The translations under genes and the position numbers were made by a program. Source: Aulosira sp. FACHB-615 (lineage in GTDB: Bacteria; Cyanobacteriota; Cyanobacteriia; Cyanobacteriales; Nostocaceae). From it: a stretch of 64,000 nt of DNA. Shown piece after piece: positions 45,094 through 54,084 of this stretch; position 1 is the first letter of the stretch, and each line of letters starts with the position of its first letter. Where the stretch lies: contig NZ_JACJSE010000019.1 in the NCBI RefSeq assembly GCF_014698045.1, forward strand, positions 1 to 64,000, given 5' to 3'. Below the pieces are notes generated by a model. It ran no database searches. It was given only the letters and a program-made list of their open reading frames with translations, and was not told the origin of the DNA.

Positions 45094-46311
45094 TTATGCT
45101 GGCTTATGATCTAAACGAATTGCTGCTTCTAAGGCTGCTTTTTCTTTAGCGCGGCGGGCGTAAGGCTGTAATTGAGAGCGATCGCAGCCTGTTAGAATAG
45201 TCAAATCATCTAAACTCACACCTCGCATTAACATTTCTACACACCATGTTTGTTGTGCTTGAGCAATTTCTGGTGGTTTACCTTGGGGTGTTAACAATCC
45301 TTGAGTCCAAATCTCCCAACGTTGCAGTAATTCTGACTCAGAAAGAGAATTACCTACATTGTCAATAAAGATTGCTGGATGATGATCTTTGCGACTTTTC
45401 AGCCATTTAATTAAAGGATTGTTGGTATAGGAACCGTAGTGTTTACCCAAAATCCACTGGTTCACAGGAACTTGGCGGGGTAAGGTTGGGGTGGTGATTT
45501 GCAATATTAGTCCTTGAGTATCGGAAATTTGGTGCGATCGCTGCAAGTAAATTATCTCAGCAGCAGATAAACCAGCACCAAATAACAGGTATGCTAAAGC
45601 ATAATCTTGTATTCCCGATTTTCTGGAGTTTTGCAGAATTTTATGCACTAAAATCGCAGGCAAATCAGCCACTTCTTTGATAATTACCGCTTCTTTTGTT
45701 AATTGGGGAACAGTAGACATCGCTCCATGTAAAAACAACTCCACTAAATTCTCTAAAAAATCATTTCGATCTTCCCATAATTCATGAAATTCGCTTGTGA
45801 ATTCAATCACCGCATATCCCAAAATCATGCCATTCAGCAAGCTGGCTAATTTTTCTGCCGGCAGATAGGTGTTGATGTCTCCCTGTTGGATGACAGTAGC
45901 TAAATACTGCGCTACATAGCGGTTAGCTTCTGTTAATCCTCTCCCCAAAGCACGGCGATTTTCAGCAGGAAATTGGTCGGCTTCACCCACCACTGACCGC
46001 ACAAACTCTGGGACTCTTTCTAATGTATGTAAGCTATCACTTGCATAATCTTTCAGGGCTTGATAAACGTTACCCGGAGGAGTAGCCCGTTTGACTAAAG
46101 ACTCTCCCAAATCCTTAAATGCTGCTGATTCTTCTAATACTGCTAAAAGCAGCCCGTGTTTATTACCAAAATGGCGAAACAACGTCACTTCATTGACTCC
46201 AGCTTTTTCGGCAATTTGGCGAGTAGTAGTACTACTAACTCCTTGTGTAGTAAATAATTCTAGTGCTGCTTGGATCAAACGTTGACGGGCTGAGATTGAT
46301 TGAGATGCCAT
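45094..46311 (-). CDS. TetR family transcriptional regulator with extended C-terminus
   Basis: The 405-residue protein (ATG at 46311) has an N-terminal TetR HTH: ARQRLIQAALELFTTQGVSS, TTRQIAEKAGVNEVTLFRHF. A helical ligand domain reaches to about residue 200, followed by about 200 further residues (QDYALAYLLFGAGLSAAEII and DLTILTGCDRSQLQPYARRA) with the look of an extra DNA-binding region. Ordinary TetR proteins have about 200 residues, so this is a long form. It is divergent from the desaturase gene, with two palindromes between. It probably represses both. Confidence 0.88.
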   Translation of the reverse strand: MASQSISARQRLIQAALELFTTQGVSSTTTRQIAEKAGVNEVTLFRHFGNKHGLLLAVLEESAAFKDLGESLVKRATPPGNVYQALKDYASDSLHTLERVPEFVRSVVGEADQFPAENRRALGRGLTEANRYVAQYLATVIQQGDINTYLPAEKLASLLNGMILGYAVIEFTSEFHELWEDRNDFLENLVELFLHGAMSTVPQLTKEAVIIKEVADLPAILVHKILQNSRKSGIQDYALAYLLFGAGLSAAEIIYLQRSHQISDTQGLILQITTPTLPRQVPVNQWILGKHYGSYTNNPLIKWLKSRKDHHPAIFIDNVGNSLSESELLQRWEIWTQGLLTPQGKPPEIAQAQQTWCVEMLMRGVSLDDLTILTGCDRSQLQPYARRAKEKAALEAAIRLDHKPA

Positions 46312-46319
46312 AAGAAATA

Positions 46320-46338
46320 ATGCAAGTGGCACTTGCAT
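46320..46338. promoter_or_regulatory. Operator palindrome O1 for the TetR regulator
   Basis: ATGCAAGTGGCACTTGCAT is a perfect 9-1-9 palindrome located 9 bp upstream of the regulator's ATG. TetR sites typically have this size and symmetry. It rules out the in-frame start at 46338, which would put the operator inside the gene. Confidence 0.75.
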
Positions 46339-46366
46339 AAAAAACCAATAGTTGTTACGATGCCTA

Positions 46367-46385
46367 ATGTAAGTGGTACTTGCTT
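46367..46385. promoter_or_regulatory. Operator palindrome O2 for the TetR regulator
   Basis: ATGTAAGTGGTACTTGCTT matches O1 at most positions (shared core AAGTGG(C/T)ACTTGC), with its centre 47 bp from that of O1. It lies about 95 bp before the desaturase start, where a repressor would block that promoter. Confidence 0.7.
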
Positions 46386-46480
46386 AAGTTCACTGTAACG
46401 AACTAGTTTACAGAAGGGGGAAATTTCTTGGGAAAGTTTACCCAAATTCCAGCAAATCACTTCATGATCCATCAACGGAA

Positions 46481-47344
46481 ATGTTTATGACTGCAAAATA
46501 TCTGGCGGTTGCTTCTGAGACACGAAATTCACCTCGCCTCAGATGGGTGAATGTGGCTTTTTTTGCAACTATTCACGCCTTAGCTATGTTGGCTCCTTGG
46601 TTTTTTTCTTGGTCGGCGCTAGGATTGCTAGTGTTTCTCCATTGGCTGTTCGGGAGTATTGGCATCTGTTTAGGATATCATCGACTATTAAGCCATCGGA
46701 GTTTCCAAGTACCCAAATGGTTAGAATATGCGATCGCCATTATCGGAGCCTTAGCACTTCAAGGCGGGCCAATTTTTTGGATTGGTGGACATCGCCAGCA
46801 CCATGCCCATACAGAAGATATTAACTTAGATCCCTACTCTGCCCAGCGAGGATTTTGGTGGAGCCACATACTATGGATTATGTATCCCCGCCCAGAGTTT
46901 TTTGACTATGAAACTTATAAAAAATATGCCCCAGATTTAGAAAGACAACCTTTCTATCGTTGGCTAGATCGCTACTTTTTATTGTTGCAAATTCCCTTGG
47001 GATTATTCTTATACGCTCTAGGCGGTTGGTCTTTCGTAATCTACGGAATGTTTGTGCGAGCAGTATTATTGTGGCACTCCACTTGGTTTGTTAATTCTGC
47101 ATCACATTTGTGGGGTTATCGCACCTTTGACGCGAATGATGGTGCGCGTAACTTGTGGTGGGTATCAATCCTAACTTATGGCGAAGGCTGGCACAACAAC
47201 CATCATACTTTTCCCCATGTTGCCAAATCTGGATTTCAGTGGTGGGAAATTGACATCACTTGGTGGAGTATTAAAGCTTTAAAAAGTTTGGGTTTAGCGA
47301 AAAAAGTCATCTTACCGCCACCGCAAATTGCAAATCAAAGATAA
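46481..47344 (+). CDS. Membrane fatty acid desaturase, DesC/delta-9 type
   Basis: The 287-residue protein has three His boxes: HRLLSH, HRQHH and HNNHH, which hold the di-iron centre, and about four membrane segments. The layout matches acyl-CoA/acyl-lipid delta-9 desaturases (DesC group) that put the first double bond into C16-C18 chains, at the thylakoid and plasma membranes. The start is ATG 46481; ATG 46487 is also possible. A TetR gene lies divergently with twin operators, so expression probably responds to a fatty-acid-like ligand. Confidence 0.92.
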   Translation: MFMTAKYLAVASETRNSPRLRWVNVAFFATIHALAMLAPWFFSWSALGLLVFLHWLFGSIGICLGYHRLLSHRSFQVPKWLEYAIAIIGALALQGGPIFWIGGHRQHHAHTEDINLDPYSAQRGFWWSHILWIMYPRPEFFDYETYKKYAPDLERQPFYRWLDRYFLLLQIPLGLFLYALGGWSFVIYGMFVRAVLLWHSTWFVNSASHLWGYRTFDANDGARNLWWVSILTYGEGWHNNHHTFPHVAKSGFQWWEIDITWWSIKALKSLGLAKKVILPPPQIANQR

Positions 47345-47379
47345 TAATCTTGAGTGGGAGTAGGGAGTAGGCAGTGGGG

Positions 47380-47520
47380 ATTAGGAAATACTATTTCTGA
47401 CAGCAACTTAGTATGAAGAAATTGAGTGAAGGGATATAAGGGTTTTGGATACATACACCCCTATACCCTTACACCCTTTCCTAAACTGTTGCTTTTTTGT
47501 TTTCATCCGTAATTCCTAAA
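47380..47520. repeat. Repeat patch after the desaturase gene
   Basis: A GGGAGTAGGGAGTAGG heptamer-like patch (47353-47370) is followed by AAGGGTTTTGGATACATACA and CACCCCTATACCC inverted segments, related to the repeats at 414-558 and 16275-16400. The frame across 47516-47701 is not a gene. Confidence 0.4.
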
Positions 47521-47669
47521 ATATTCTGACTCCTAAAGCCTTATACCATTTCACTTTAAAAATGATACGGATATGCAAGTAGCGCCTCGACTTCGCTCGG
47601 CGACCAGAAGCAGAGTTGCAGAGGAAGCGATTTCTATCAGTAATTTCGTGAAATGGTATTACACCTAAA

Positions 47670-48068
47670 TTATGGTAATTTATAGCTGGCAACCCGGACA
47701 TTTAATTGTCCTTGACTGGGATTTTTGCTAAAAATAAATGCACCTTCTTCCTTCTCGCCATCAGATAAAAAATCAATTTGTTGCTCTCCATTTTCCACCA
47801 CTTGATCAGCAAATTTTAACTCAGCAATAATCTGCACTGATTCAGCAGTTTCACCACCCGTATTAACTATTTCAAAGGGAACATAAAATTTCCCATCAAT
47901 TTCTCTAATTGCTGATTTTTGATTGACTGACAAAATAGGAGGCTGATTTTTTTCATTCAGCCATATATATCCGACTAAACTAATCACAACTCCCAGAATA
48001 GATAAAGCTATTCCAAATGTGATCCACTCAGCTAAAGAGCGTTCTGATTGTGATTCTGTTTCCATCAT
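47670..48068 (-). CDS. TIGR02588 family protein
   Basis: The 132-residue protein has one N-terminal membrane helix (WITFGIALSILGVVISLVGY, about 15-35) and an extracytoplasmic strand-rich domain (KFYVPFEIVNTGGETAESVQ). This matches the uncharacterised TIGR02588 family, normally encoded beside TIGR02587. It overlaps the upstream gene by 4 bp (ATGA), so the two work together. The C-terminal domain looks like an immunoglobulin-like or periplasmic beta fold. Confidence 0.82.
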   Translation of the reverse strand: MMETESQSERSLAEWITFGIALSILGVVISLVGYIWLNEKNQPPILSVNQKSAIREIDGKFYVPFEIVNTGGETAESVQIIAELKFADQVVENGEQQIDFLSDGEKEEGAFIFSKNPSQGQLNVRVASYKLP

Positions 48069-48922
48069 ATTGCTAACCTACCTGCCGCGCCGCCAATAGT
48101 CGCAGGTAATCCCAAAACTAAAGTATGTTCTAGCCACATCATCCAAGTGTCTGATAAAGTGAGCTTTTGAAAGAAAAATAACATTGCGCCACTAGCCAGC
48201 AAAGATACTAAATAAGATATGGTAGTTTCACTCAATGGGCGTTGAAAAATTCCTTTTTGCTGTCTACGTTTTTTTTGGTCGGAAAAACCAGCTTGAAAGA
48301 CAATAGCGTAGGAAATTACTAAAGACGCAGCCATTAACACCCATAACCAAGGCGGAGAAATAGCCGCCGCTAACATAGGAACTTCGTCGGTTGGTGCAAT
48401 GTTAAAAGCAATCACAGTTGCACCAATCACAGTTGCACCTAAGTCGGCTAATGTGGCGTGTAAATTATTTTTATGAGTGGCTAATGTTGAATTATTTTGA
48501 TTACCTTCTTGGAGAAATTGGTTAGCTAAAGCTACACCGAGAGTAAATGGTAATCCTTCATAGACCACTTTTCCCAATGATTCTTTTAAGGATGTTGCTG
48601 GGGTAATTTCTTGCAATAACCACAACATAAATGCCGCACACACAAATCCAATCGCCATTGCTTCTATAGTATCTATTGCAGCTTCATCCAGTCGCCAAGT
48701 ATTTCGGCGTTTCCGAAATCCCTCTGTATAGTTGAGTAAAAAAACTACAATAAACATTAAGGCGATCGCTATTGCAATTAATCTTGGTTTTGCTAATGAA
48801 CCAATCCACCATACTTCCATTGTATATATTAGTGGAATCCCAAATAAAAAACCTCCACAAATACCACGGACAATATCGTTTATTTCTCGTTTCCAGGCAT
48901 TTTTATACTGCTTTTTTCCCAC
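48065..48922 (-). CDS. TIGR02587 family integral membrane protein
   Basis: The 285-residue protein has about seven hydrophobic segments in two similar halves. It begins KNAWKREINDIVRGICGGFL and has the conserved MAIGFVCAAFMLWLLQEITP and GLPFTLGVALANQFL. The family is scattered over cyanobacteria and alpha-proteobacteria and always sits with TIGR02588. The function is unknown; a transport or anchor role for the partner's outer domain is inference. Confidence 0.85.
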   Translation of the reverse strand: MGKKQYKNAWKREINDIVRGICGGFLFGIPLIYTMEVWWIGSLAKPRLIAIAIALMFIVVFLLNYTEGFRKRRNTWRLDEAAIDTIEAMAIGFVCAAFMLWLLQEITPATSLKESLGKVVYEGLPFTLGVALANQFLQEGNQNNSTLATHKNNLHATLADLGATVIGATVIAFNIAPTDEVPMLAAAISPPWLWVLMAASLVISYAIVFQAGFSDQKKRRQQKGIFQRPLSETTISYLVSLLASGAMLFFFQKLTLSDTWMMWLEHTLVLGLPATIGGAAGRLAI

Positions 48923-49016
48923 TACTAATACTTACCTAATTATTTTGTTGTCAGATTTATATGTGTTGTCATATTTCTCATAAACTAGAGATTCTCCGCA
49001 TCTATCTTAGGTTACG

Positions 49017-49520
49017 CTAAATCAATTTCACGCCTTCATGATGCAGCAACCAACGCTTGCGTTCTAAACCTCCTGCATAACCAGTAAGTGCAGCATTCGC
49101 CCCCACAACTCGATGACAAGGAAGCACAATGGCAATGGGATTAAGTGAATTCGCCATCCCAACAGCGCGATAGGCTGTCGGCTTACCAATTCTTGCGGCT
49201 AACTCCGCATAAGCAATAGTTGTACCCCAAGGAATCGTTAGCAATGCAAGCCACACTTGCTGCTGAAACACAGTCCCACCAGTGTTGAGGGTAATATTAT
49301 TTAAACTGGTGCGCTGTCCTGTAAAATATGCTTGAATTTTATTACTAATACCTTGGGGATTTTTGATATATTCAAACTTAAAGTTCCCATAACGCTTTTG
49401 CAGCAACTTCAGCATTCTTGATTCATAATCTGCAAAGTCCAAAGCGCAGAGTTTTTCACCATCAGTCACAATTAAAATTGTGCCGATTTCTGAATTTATT
49501 TTGTCAATGAATAATTTCAT
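49017..49520 (-). CDS. ogt: Methylated-DNA--protein-cysteine methyltransferase
   Basis: This suicide enzyme removes O6-alkyl groups from guanine. The 167-residue protein has the acceptor PCHRVVGANAALTGYAGGLE (Cys about 135), and the HTH segment IPWGTTIAYAELAARIGKPT with the Arg-finger region AYRAVGMANS. The N-terminal Ada/Ogt-like ribonuclease H fold is present. No Ada regulator is attached. Confidence 0.93.
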   Translation of the reverse strand: MKLFIDKINSEIGTILIVTDGEKLCALDFADYESRMLKLLQKRYGNFKFEYIKNPQGISNKIQAYFTGQRTSLNNITLNTGGTVFQQQVWLALLTIPWGTTIAYAELAARIGKPTAYRAVGMANSLNPIAIVLPCHRVVGANAALTGYAGGLERKRWLLHHEGVKLI

Positions 49521-49579
49521 AGTTTAACGCTGATTTTAAAAATTTAATTTTGTTGTATGATTCCAGCTATCAAAAGGCT

Positions 49580-49614
49580 CATATCCCTGATTTATTGAAG
49601 AAGTCGGGGATATG
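49580..49614. repeat. Hairpin upstream of the Uma2 gene
   Basis: CATATCCCTGATTT and AAGTCGGGGATATG form a stem with mismatches around a 7-nt loop. It resembles the hairpin at 8000-8032 (dispersed family). It lies 56 bp before the Uma2 ATG. Confidence 0.4.
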
Positions 49615-49669
49615 TTTGTTGATAAAATCTACAATAGACTCAAGTATGACAACAGAGTAAAATTCTGAA

Positions 49670-50212
49670 ATGAAGACGCTGGCTAAATGGTCTGTTGATG
49701 ATTACCATTGTATGATTCAAGCAGGAATTCTGCGCGATCGCCATGTGGAGTTACTGGCGGGTGAAATTGTTGAAATGAGTCCAGAAACACCAATTCATTA
49801 TAGTACTGCCAAAAGAGGGGCGAAATACTTAGAAAACTTATTGACAGGTCAAGCTGATATCCGTTTCAACGGCCCAATTACCTTATCTAACTCAGAACCT
49901 GAACCGGATATTGCAATTGTGCGATTACCAGAGTCTAACTATAGCGATCGCCATCCTGCACCGGATGATATTTTTTTTATTATAGAAGTCGCTCATACTA
50001 GTTTAAAGAAAGACTTGGAACTGAAAACATCACTTTATGCAGATGCTAATATTCCAGAATATTGGATTTTAAGCTTGTCAACCAAGGAAATAATTGTTTT
50101 TCGCTATCCCCAAAACGGTCAGTATACTTCAGTAGAAACTATTGCGGAAGGAACAATTACGCCATTAGCATTTCCTGACATTCAAGTATCAGTTAAACAG
50201 CTTTTGGGCTAA
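49670..50212 (+). CDS. Uma2 family endonuclease-like protein
   Basis: The 180-residue Uma2/DUF820 protein begins MKTLAKWSVDDYHCMIQAGI. It contains SNSEPEPDIAIVR with the active-site Asp, FFIIEVAHTSLKKDLELKTS (E-x-A and Lys), and PEYWILSLSTKEIIVFRYPQ. It is complete and close to consensus. It shows only family-level likeness to the other Uma2 protein at 31943-32506. Confidence 0.9.
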   Translation: MKTLAKWSVDDYHCMIQAGILRDRHVELLAGEIVEMSPETPIHYSTAKRGAKYLENLLTGQADIRFNGPITLSNSEPEPDIAIVRLPESNYSDRHPAPDDIFFIIEVAHTSLKKDLELKTSLYADANIPEYWILSLSTKEIIVFRYPQNGQYTSVETIAEGTITPLAFPDIQVSVKQLLG

Positions 50213-50364
50213 ATTTTGTCCACGATAGTAGTCATGTTTAATATGTGAATAAAGGTGAAGACAAGAATTTATAAGAGTTTGAGAGAGTTGATACATATAG
50301 CGTTTCTTATTCTAGTGAAGTACAAGCAAGAATAATTAACCGCAGATGGACGAAGATAGATGCA

Positions 50365-50389
50365 GATAAATTTGTACCTCAGCAGACTA
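50365..50389. repeat. Dispersed 25-bp motif, copy 3 of 3
   Basis: GATAAATTTGTACCTCAGC and the following AGACTA match the copies at 576-600 and 21697-21721. It lies 48 bp from the end of the tldE-like gene. Confidence 0.5.
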
Positions 50390-50436
50390 AGAAAGACGAT
50401 AAGCCCTAAACGCTGAGAGATTCACAAATGATTAAT

Positions 50437-51780
50437 CTACAAAGTGTAGGTAAAATCATTGACTAACATCCCAGGCACTAAACTACCGCCTAATTTACGG
50501 TTTTCATAAGTGTCAACTTCGGGAATAAATTCTTGAAAATTAGTGAAATCAACCAAATTTTCTCCCCAAAACCTATAGAGGCTGTCGTCAAAGCGGAGAT
50601 TTTCAATAGGTGCAACGATTTCGCCGTTTTCCACCCAAAAACAAGCGTAACGGGTCATACCTGTAATTCTACCTGTGGGGCGATCGCTCCAATTTAAATA
50701 ATGTAAATTCGAGACATATAACCCTGTATCTAAGTTAGATAAAATCTGCTCAAACCTTAAATTTCCTGGGCTGATTTCTGGCGTGCGTAAGGTTTCGGAA
50801 CTGTTAGCACCATTAGCAGTTTTCTGATATTCTTTGGCAGTCCGCGAGTTAACTAAGCTATTTACTAATAAGCCATTTTCAATTATCGCTAACTCTGGTG
50901 CTGCCATTTCACCTAGTTCATTAAAGCGCGGTACTAAGCCTAATTGAAAGTTTTCTTTTAAGCTAAATTTGGCAGATAACTGTTTTTCTTTACGAGATAA
51001 AGCAGCTAAAGCACTATTCCCTTGTTGGATATCTGCTTCACTGACAGCACCCCAAGATAGCATCTGTAATAAATCAGCCACAGCCGCAGGTGCAAAATAA
51101 GTTTTATACTGACCTCTAGGTAATTCCTTAGCTGGATGCGACAGCAAATTAAGTTGTTTTTTGGCTTCGTTGATTTTTGCGGCGTAACTTGCTACATCCC
51201 AATTATTACCAGCAAATGTACCTTTAACAGCTTTACCCGAACTGATAAACAATGAATAATCTAGTGTGAAAGTATCAGTCGCAAACCAATGTTTTTGTCC
51301 GCTAGAATCACCATAAGCTTTAATTACTATTCCACCCGCATAAATGCCTGTAAAATCGAGTTCTGTGACTTCTGCTAAGATGCTAGAAACTACATCTTCT
51401 TGCGCTAATACATTACTATGATGAACTTCCCGACTTGTATTATTGCCTGAAGGCAAAACTAAATAAGGGTCAATTGGTAAGATAGTTATTTCATCGCGTA
51501 ATTCTTGTAAGGCTTGATGTGCTTTTTGCCAATCTTTTTCCGAATTTCCGGTAAAGGGAAACTGTCTAGAACTACTGCGTTGTTCTGCCATTAAAGTTAG
51601 TTCAATTGACCCATCAGCTACACAGCCAGTTTGTCTAACTTTCGCATGATTAAACCGCGTAAATTGACTTTGTTCACTGCTGAGTTTCAGGGTAAATTCC
51701 TCATGCTCTAATTTTTTGATGAGCAGAGTTTCTAACAACTGATTAAAGCTAGATTCTAAAGCAGTTAATTCTTGTTTCAT
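50437..51780 (-). CDS. TldD/PmbA family protein, TldE-like subunit
   Basis: The 447-residue protein matches the PmbA/TldE half of the TldD-TldE peptidase, which in E. coli matures microcin B17 and degrades CcdA. It lacks the HExxxH site of its partner, as expected for TldE. Recognisable blocks are TGCVADGSIELTLMA at the start and IGNLRFEQ-like / LYVSNLHYLNWSDRPTGRIT near the end. It is encoded 80 bp downstream of tldD on the same strand. Confidence 0.88.
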   Translation of the reverse strand: MKQELTALESSFNQLLETLLIKKLEHEEFTLKLSSEQSQFTRFNHAKVRQTGCVADGSIELTLMAEQRSSSRQFPFTGNSEKDWQKAHQALQELRDEITILPIDPYLVLPSGNNTSREVHHSNVLAQEDVVSSILAEVTELDFTGIYAGGIVIKAYGDSSGQKHWFATDTFTLDYSLFISSGKAVKGTFAGNNWDVASYAAKINEAKKQLNLLSHPAKELPRGQYKTYFAPAAVADLLQMLSWGAVSEADIQQGNSALAALSRKEKQLSAKFSLKENFQLGLVPRFNELGEMAAPELAIIENGLLVNSLVNSRTAKEYQKTANGANSSETLRTPEISPGNLRFEQILSNLDTGLYVSNLHYLNWSDRPTGRITGMTRYACFWVENGEIVAPIENLRFDDSLYRFWGENLVDFTNFQEFIPEVDTYENRKLGGSLVPGMLVNDFTYTL

Positions 51781-51860
51781 TGGTAGATTATTAATTCGTA
51801 ATTCGGAATAAAGCTACAAAAGCCACATTTGTGACTTTTGACTTTTGACTTTTGACTTCT

Positions 51861-53300
51861 TCAACTCCCTCCCCCAAAGACTTCAACATTAGCAAATACA
51901 CAAACGGGTGAACCATGTCCTACCCAAATTGCTTGATTTGGTTCGCCTTTACCACAGTATGGAGTGCCGTACATTTGCCAGCTATCTTGATTGCCGATTT
52001 TGATTAAGCTGTGCCAAAATTCTGGGGTTGTGGCGCGATAGTTGGGGTTGCGGAGGGTTTTGGTGAGTTGGCCATTTTCAATTAATTTGGCATATTCACA
52101 GCCAAATTGGAATTTATAACGGCGATCGTCAATTGACCAAGAACGATTTGATTCCATGTAAACGCCATGTTCTATGTCGCTGATGATTTCTGGAAATGTG
52201 GCGTTTCCTGGTTCTAGGTTTAAGTTTGCCATGCGGTCAATTGCTGGTCGATTCCAGGAACAAGCACGAGCGCAAGCCACCCCAGGAACTCCGGCTCTCG
52301 CTTGACTTTCTAAACTGCCTAAACCCCTTTGTAATACGCCTTCTTTAATCAAAAATTCCCTTGTGGCGACTGCGCCAGTATCATCAAAACCATAGCTGGC
52401 ATACTCACCCGGCACTGTGGGGTCAAAGGTAATGTTCATTAATGGCGAACCGTAGACTAGCTGACCAAAATCTTGGGTGGAGACAAAGCTACCGCCAGCA
52501 TAGTTGCGCTCATCGCCTAAAATTCGGTCGATTTCTAGGGGATGTCCGACACTTTCATGAATTTGCAGCATCATTTGGTCTGGGGCTAAAACCAAGTTGG
52601 TGCAGGTATTAGGGCATTCTTCGGCGGTTAACAGTTCTAGGGCTTGTTCTCCTACTTGCTGTACCCGTTGCCATAAATGTTCCTGTCTTAAAACTTCCCA
52701 TCCACCTTGATAACAGTGTGCCTGCCAACCGTTGTTTGTACGCTGTTGGACAATTGCGCCGTCTTGAGCGATCGCACCATAATGGGTTCCCAAGGAGATA
52801 AACTTTTGATATACTTCTGAACCATTGCTGCTGACAAACCAGCTTTCTCGCTCGCTTGTGCTAATGCTGGCTGTGGTTTGCACAATTTTGTCGTGTACTT
52901 TTAGCGTCCGGCACATCCGCACCAATAAATCATTAATTTCTCCGGGACTCAGCGTGTCTAAGGGTTCCAACAGTGGCGAATTGTATTCACCAACAACCTT
53001 GGGACGTTCGGTTTCTTTAAACGGATATATCCACCATTTACTAGCGGCGAGTGCTTGTTTATAGGCGATTTGCGCCGCCGATTCTAAAGATTCTAGCTCT
53101 AATGAGTTGGTAGCCGCATAACCCAGACAGCCATTCACCAAAACTTCGATCATGGCTCCCTCGGTGGTAGATTTACCGTTAGCTTGGGGTATACCATCCC
53201 GGACATAACGGTTTGCAGCTGTTTCTCTGACGGCTCTGATCCCAATCCAATCAGCCGGAATATGAAAACTAGCGATCGCTTTTTTTAATTCAGACCACAT
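51861..53300 (-). CDS. tldD: Metalloprotease TldD-like
   Basis: The 479-residue catalytic half of the TldD/TldE complex has the zinc site HESVGHPLEIDR (HExxxH). It also has a GGSFVSTQDFG block, and a C-terminal strand region with YRATTPEFWHSLIKIGNQ. It sits in an operon with the TldE-like gene. The substrates in cyanobacteria are unknown; removal of antitoxins or unfolded peptides is suggested by the family. Confidence 0.9.
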   Translation of the reverse strand: MWSELKKAIASFHIPADWIGIRAVRETAANRYVRDGIPQANGKSTTEGAMIEVLVNGCLGYAATNSLELESLESAAQIAYKQALAASKWWIYPFKETERPKVVGEYNSPLLEPLDTLSPGEINDLLVRMCRTLKVHDKIVQTTASISTSERESWFVSSNGSEVYQKFISLGTHYGAIAQDGAIVQQRTNNGWQAHCYQGGWEVLRQEHLWQRVQQVGEQALELLTAEECPNTCTNLVLAPDQMMLQIHESVGHPLEIDRILGDERNYAGGSFVSTQDFGQLVYGSPLMNITFDPTVPGEYASYGFDDTGAVATREFLIKEGVLQRGLGSLESQARAGVPGVACARACSWNRPAIDRMANLNLEPGNATFPEIISDIEHGVYMESNRSWSIDDRRYKFQFGCEYAKLIENGQLTKTLRNPNYRATTPEFWHSLIKIGNQDSWQMYGTPYCGKGEPNQAIWVGHGSPVCVFANVEVFGGGS

Positions 53301-53961
53301 AATAATTGAAAGGTAAATTTCCTGATTTTGTAATTGACAATTTCGTTTTTTTATGAGTTTTTTTATTCTATATTAGCTATCAACTAACCAGATATTAGGC
53401 AAGGTCTGTAATATACTCTGCTTTTCTCGCCAGCCAGAAAAATTTTATGTTTTTTAACAAAATTGGTTGTATTTGATACTAATTTATATCCTGTAACTTT
53501 TACCCTAATCGATGTAAATTATCAGACCTGACCAGCTTTTTCAAGACTGCTCTGACCTCACAGTCTCAAAGTTAAATTTAGTGCAATAATCCAGAAACCA
53601 GCAATTCATTAAGAAATTGGGAAATTCAAGAGAAAATTGCTTGGTAAGTAATGTCATGGAAACATAACATTACACAGAAACCTAAGTTTTTGGTGATGAA
53701 AGTTTACCAAAATAACAGCTTTTGTATTTGAGTTTTTTTCCTCAAAAAATTGCAATGTGAAGTTTACAAAAGCTGAAATACAGTAATAATATTTGATTTA
53801 TTAAACAGAATTCAGGAGTCAGAATTCAGAATTGAATTATGTGTGACAATTACTAGATAGATTGCTATCTAATTAGTTCGTTGCGCTGATTAATTGTTGG
53901 TTGAGACTGGGTGTAAGGGTTTTTCCCATTAAAAACCTTAATCATGAAAACTATTGTCATT

Positions 53962-53993
53962 AGAGACGTTGTATACAACGTCTCTACTTTTTT
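53962..53993 (+). terminator. Perfect 24-bp palindrome followed by a T-run
   Basis: AGAGACGTTGTA pairs with TACAACGTCTCT, followed by ACTTTTTT. It has the form of a factor-independent terminator on the plus strand, but no plus-strand gene precedes it, so it may belong to a dispersed palindrome family. Confidence 0.4.
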
Positions 53994-54034
53994 GGCTTGG
54001 TATAGCAATCTAAGCATCGATGATCACTAGTTCC

Positions 54035-54083
54035 TACGCAGCACTCAGCACTCAGCACTCAGCACTCAGCACTCAGCACTCAA
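54035..54083. repeat. CAGCACT heptamer array (STRR), about six copies
   Basis: Consecutive CAGCACT units with the spacer T/C run up to the stop codon of cysS. This is one of the STRR heptamer families of heterocystous cyanobacteria. Confidence 0.75.
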
Positions 54084-54084
54084 A

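Larger units (their letters stand above)
53301..54084. other. Long intergenic region (about 780 bp) without a recognised gene
   Basis: AT-rich sequence upstream of tldD with no frame over 60 codons. It contains a 24-bp perfect palindrome (53962-53985, centre GTATAC) followed by T6, and a GAGACTGGGTGTAAGGG dispersed patch (53906-53922). It ends in a CAGCACT heptamer array. A regulatory RNA cannot be excluded, but none was identified. Confidence 0.5.

Noticed and set aside
47516..47701. 61-residue minus-strand ORF after the desaturase
   Set aside because: It overlaps the end of the TIGR02588 gene and a dispersed repeat, and has no protein-like composition.
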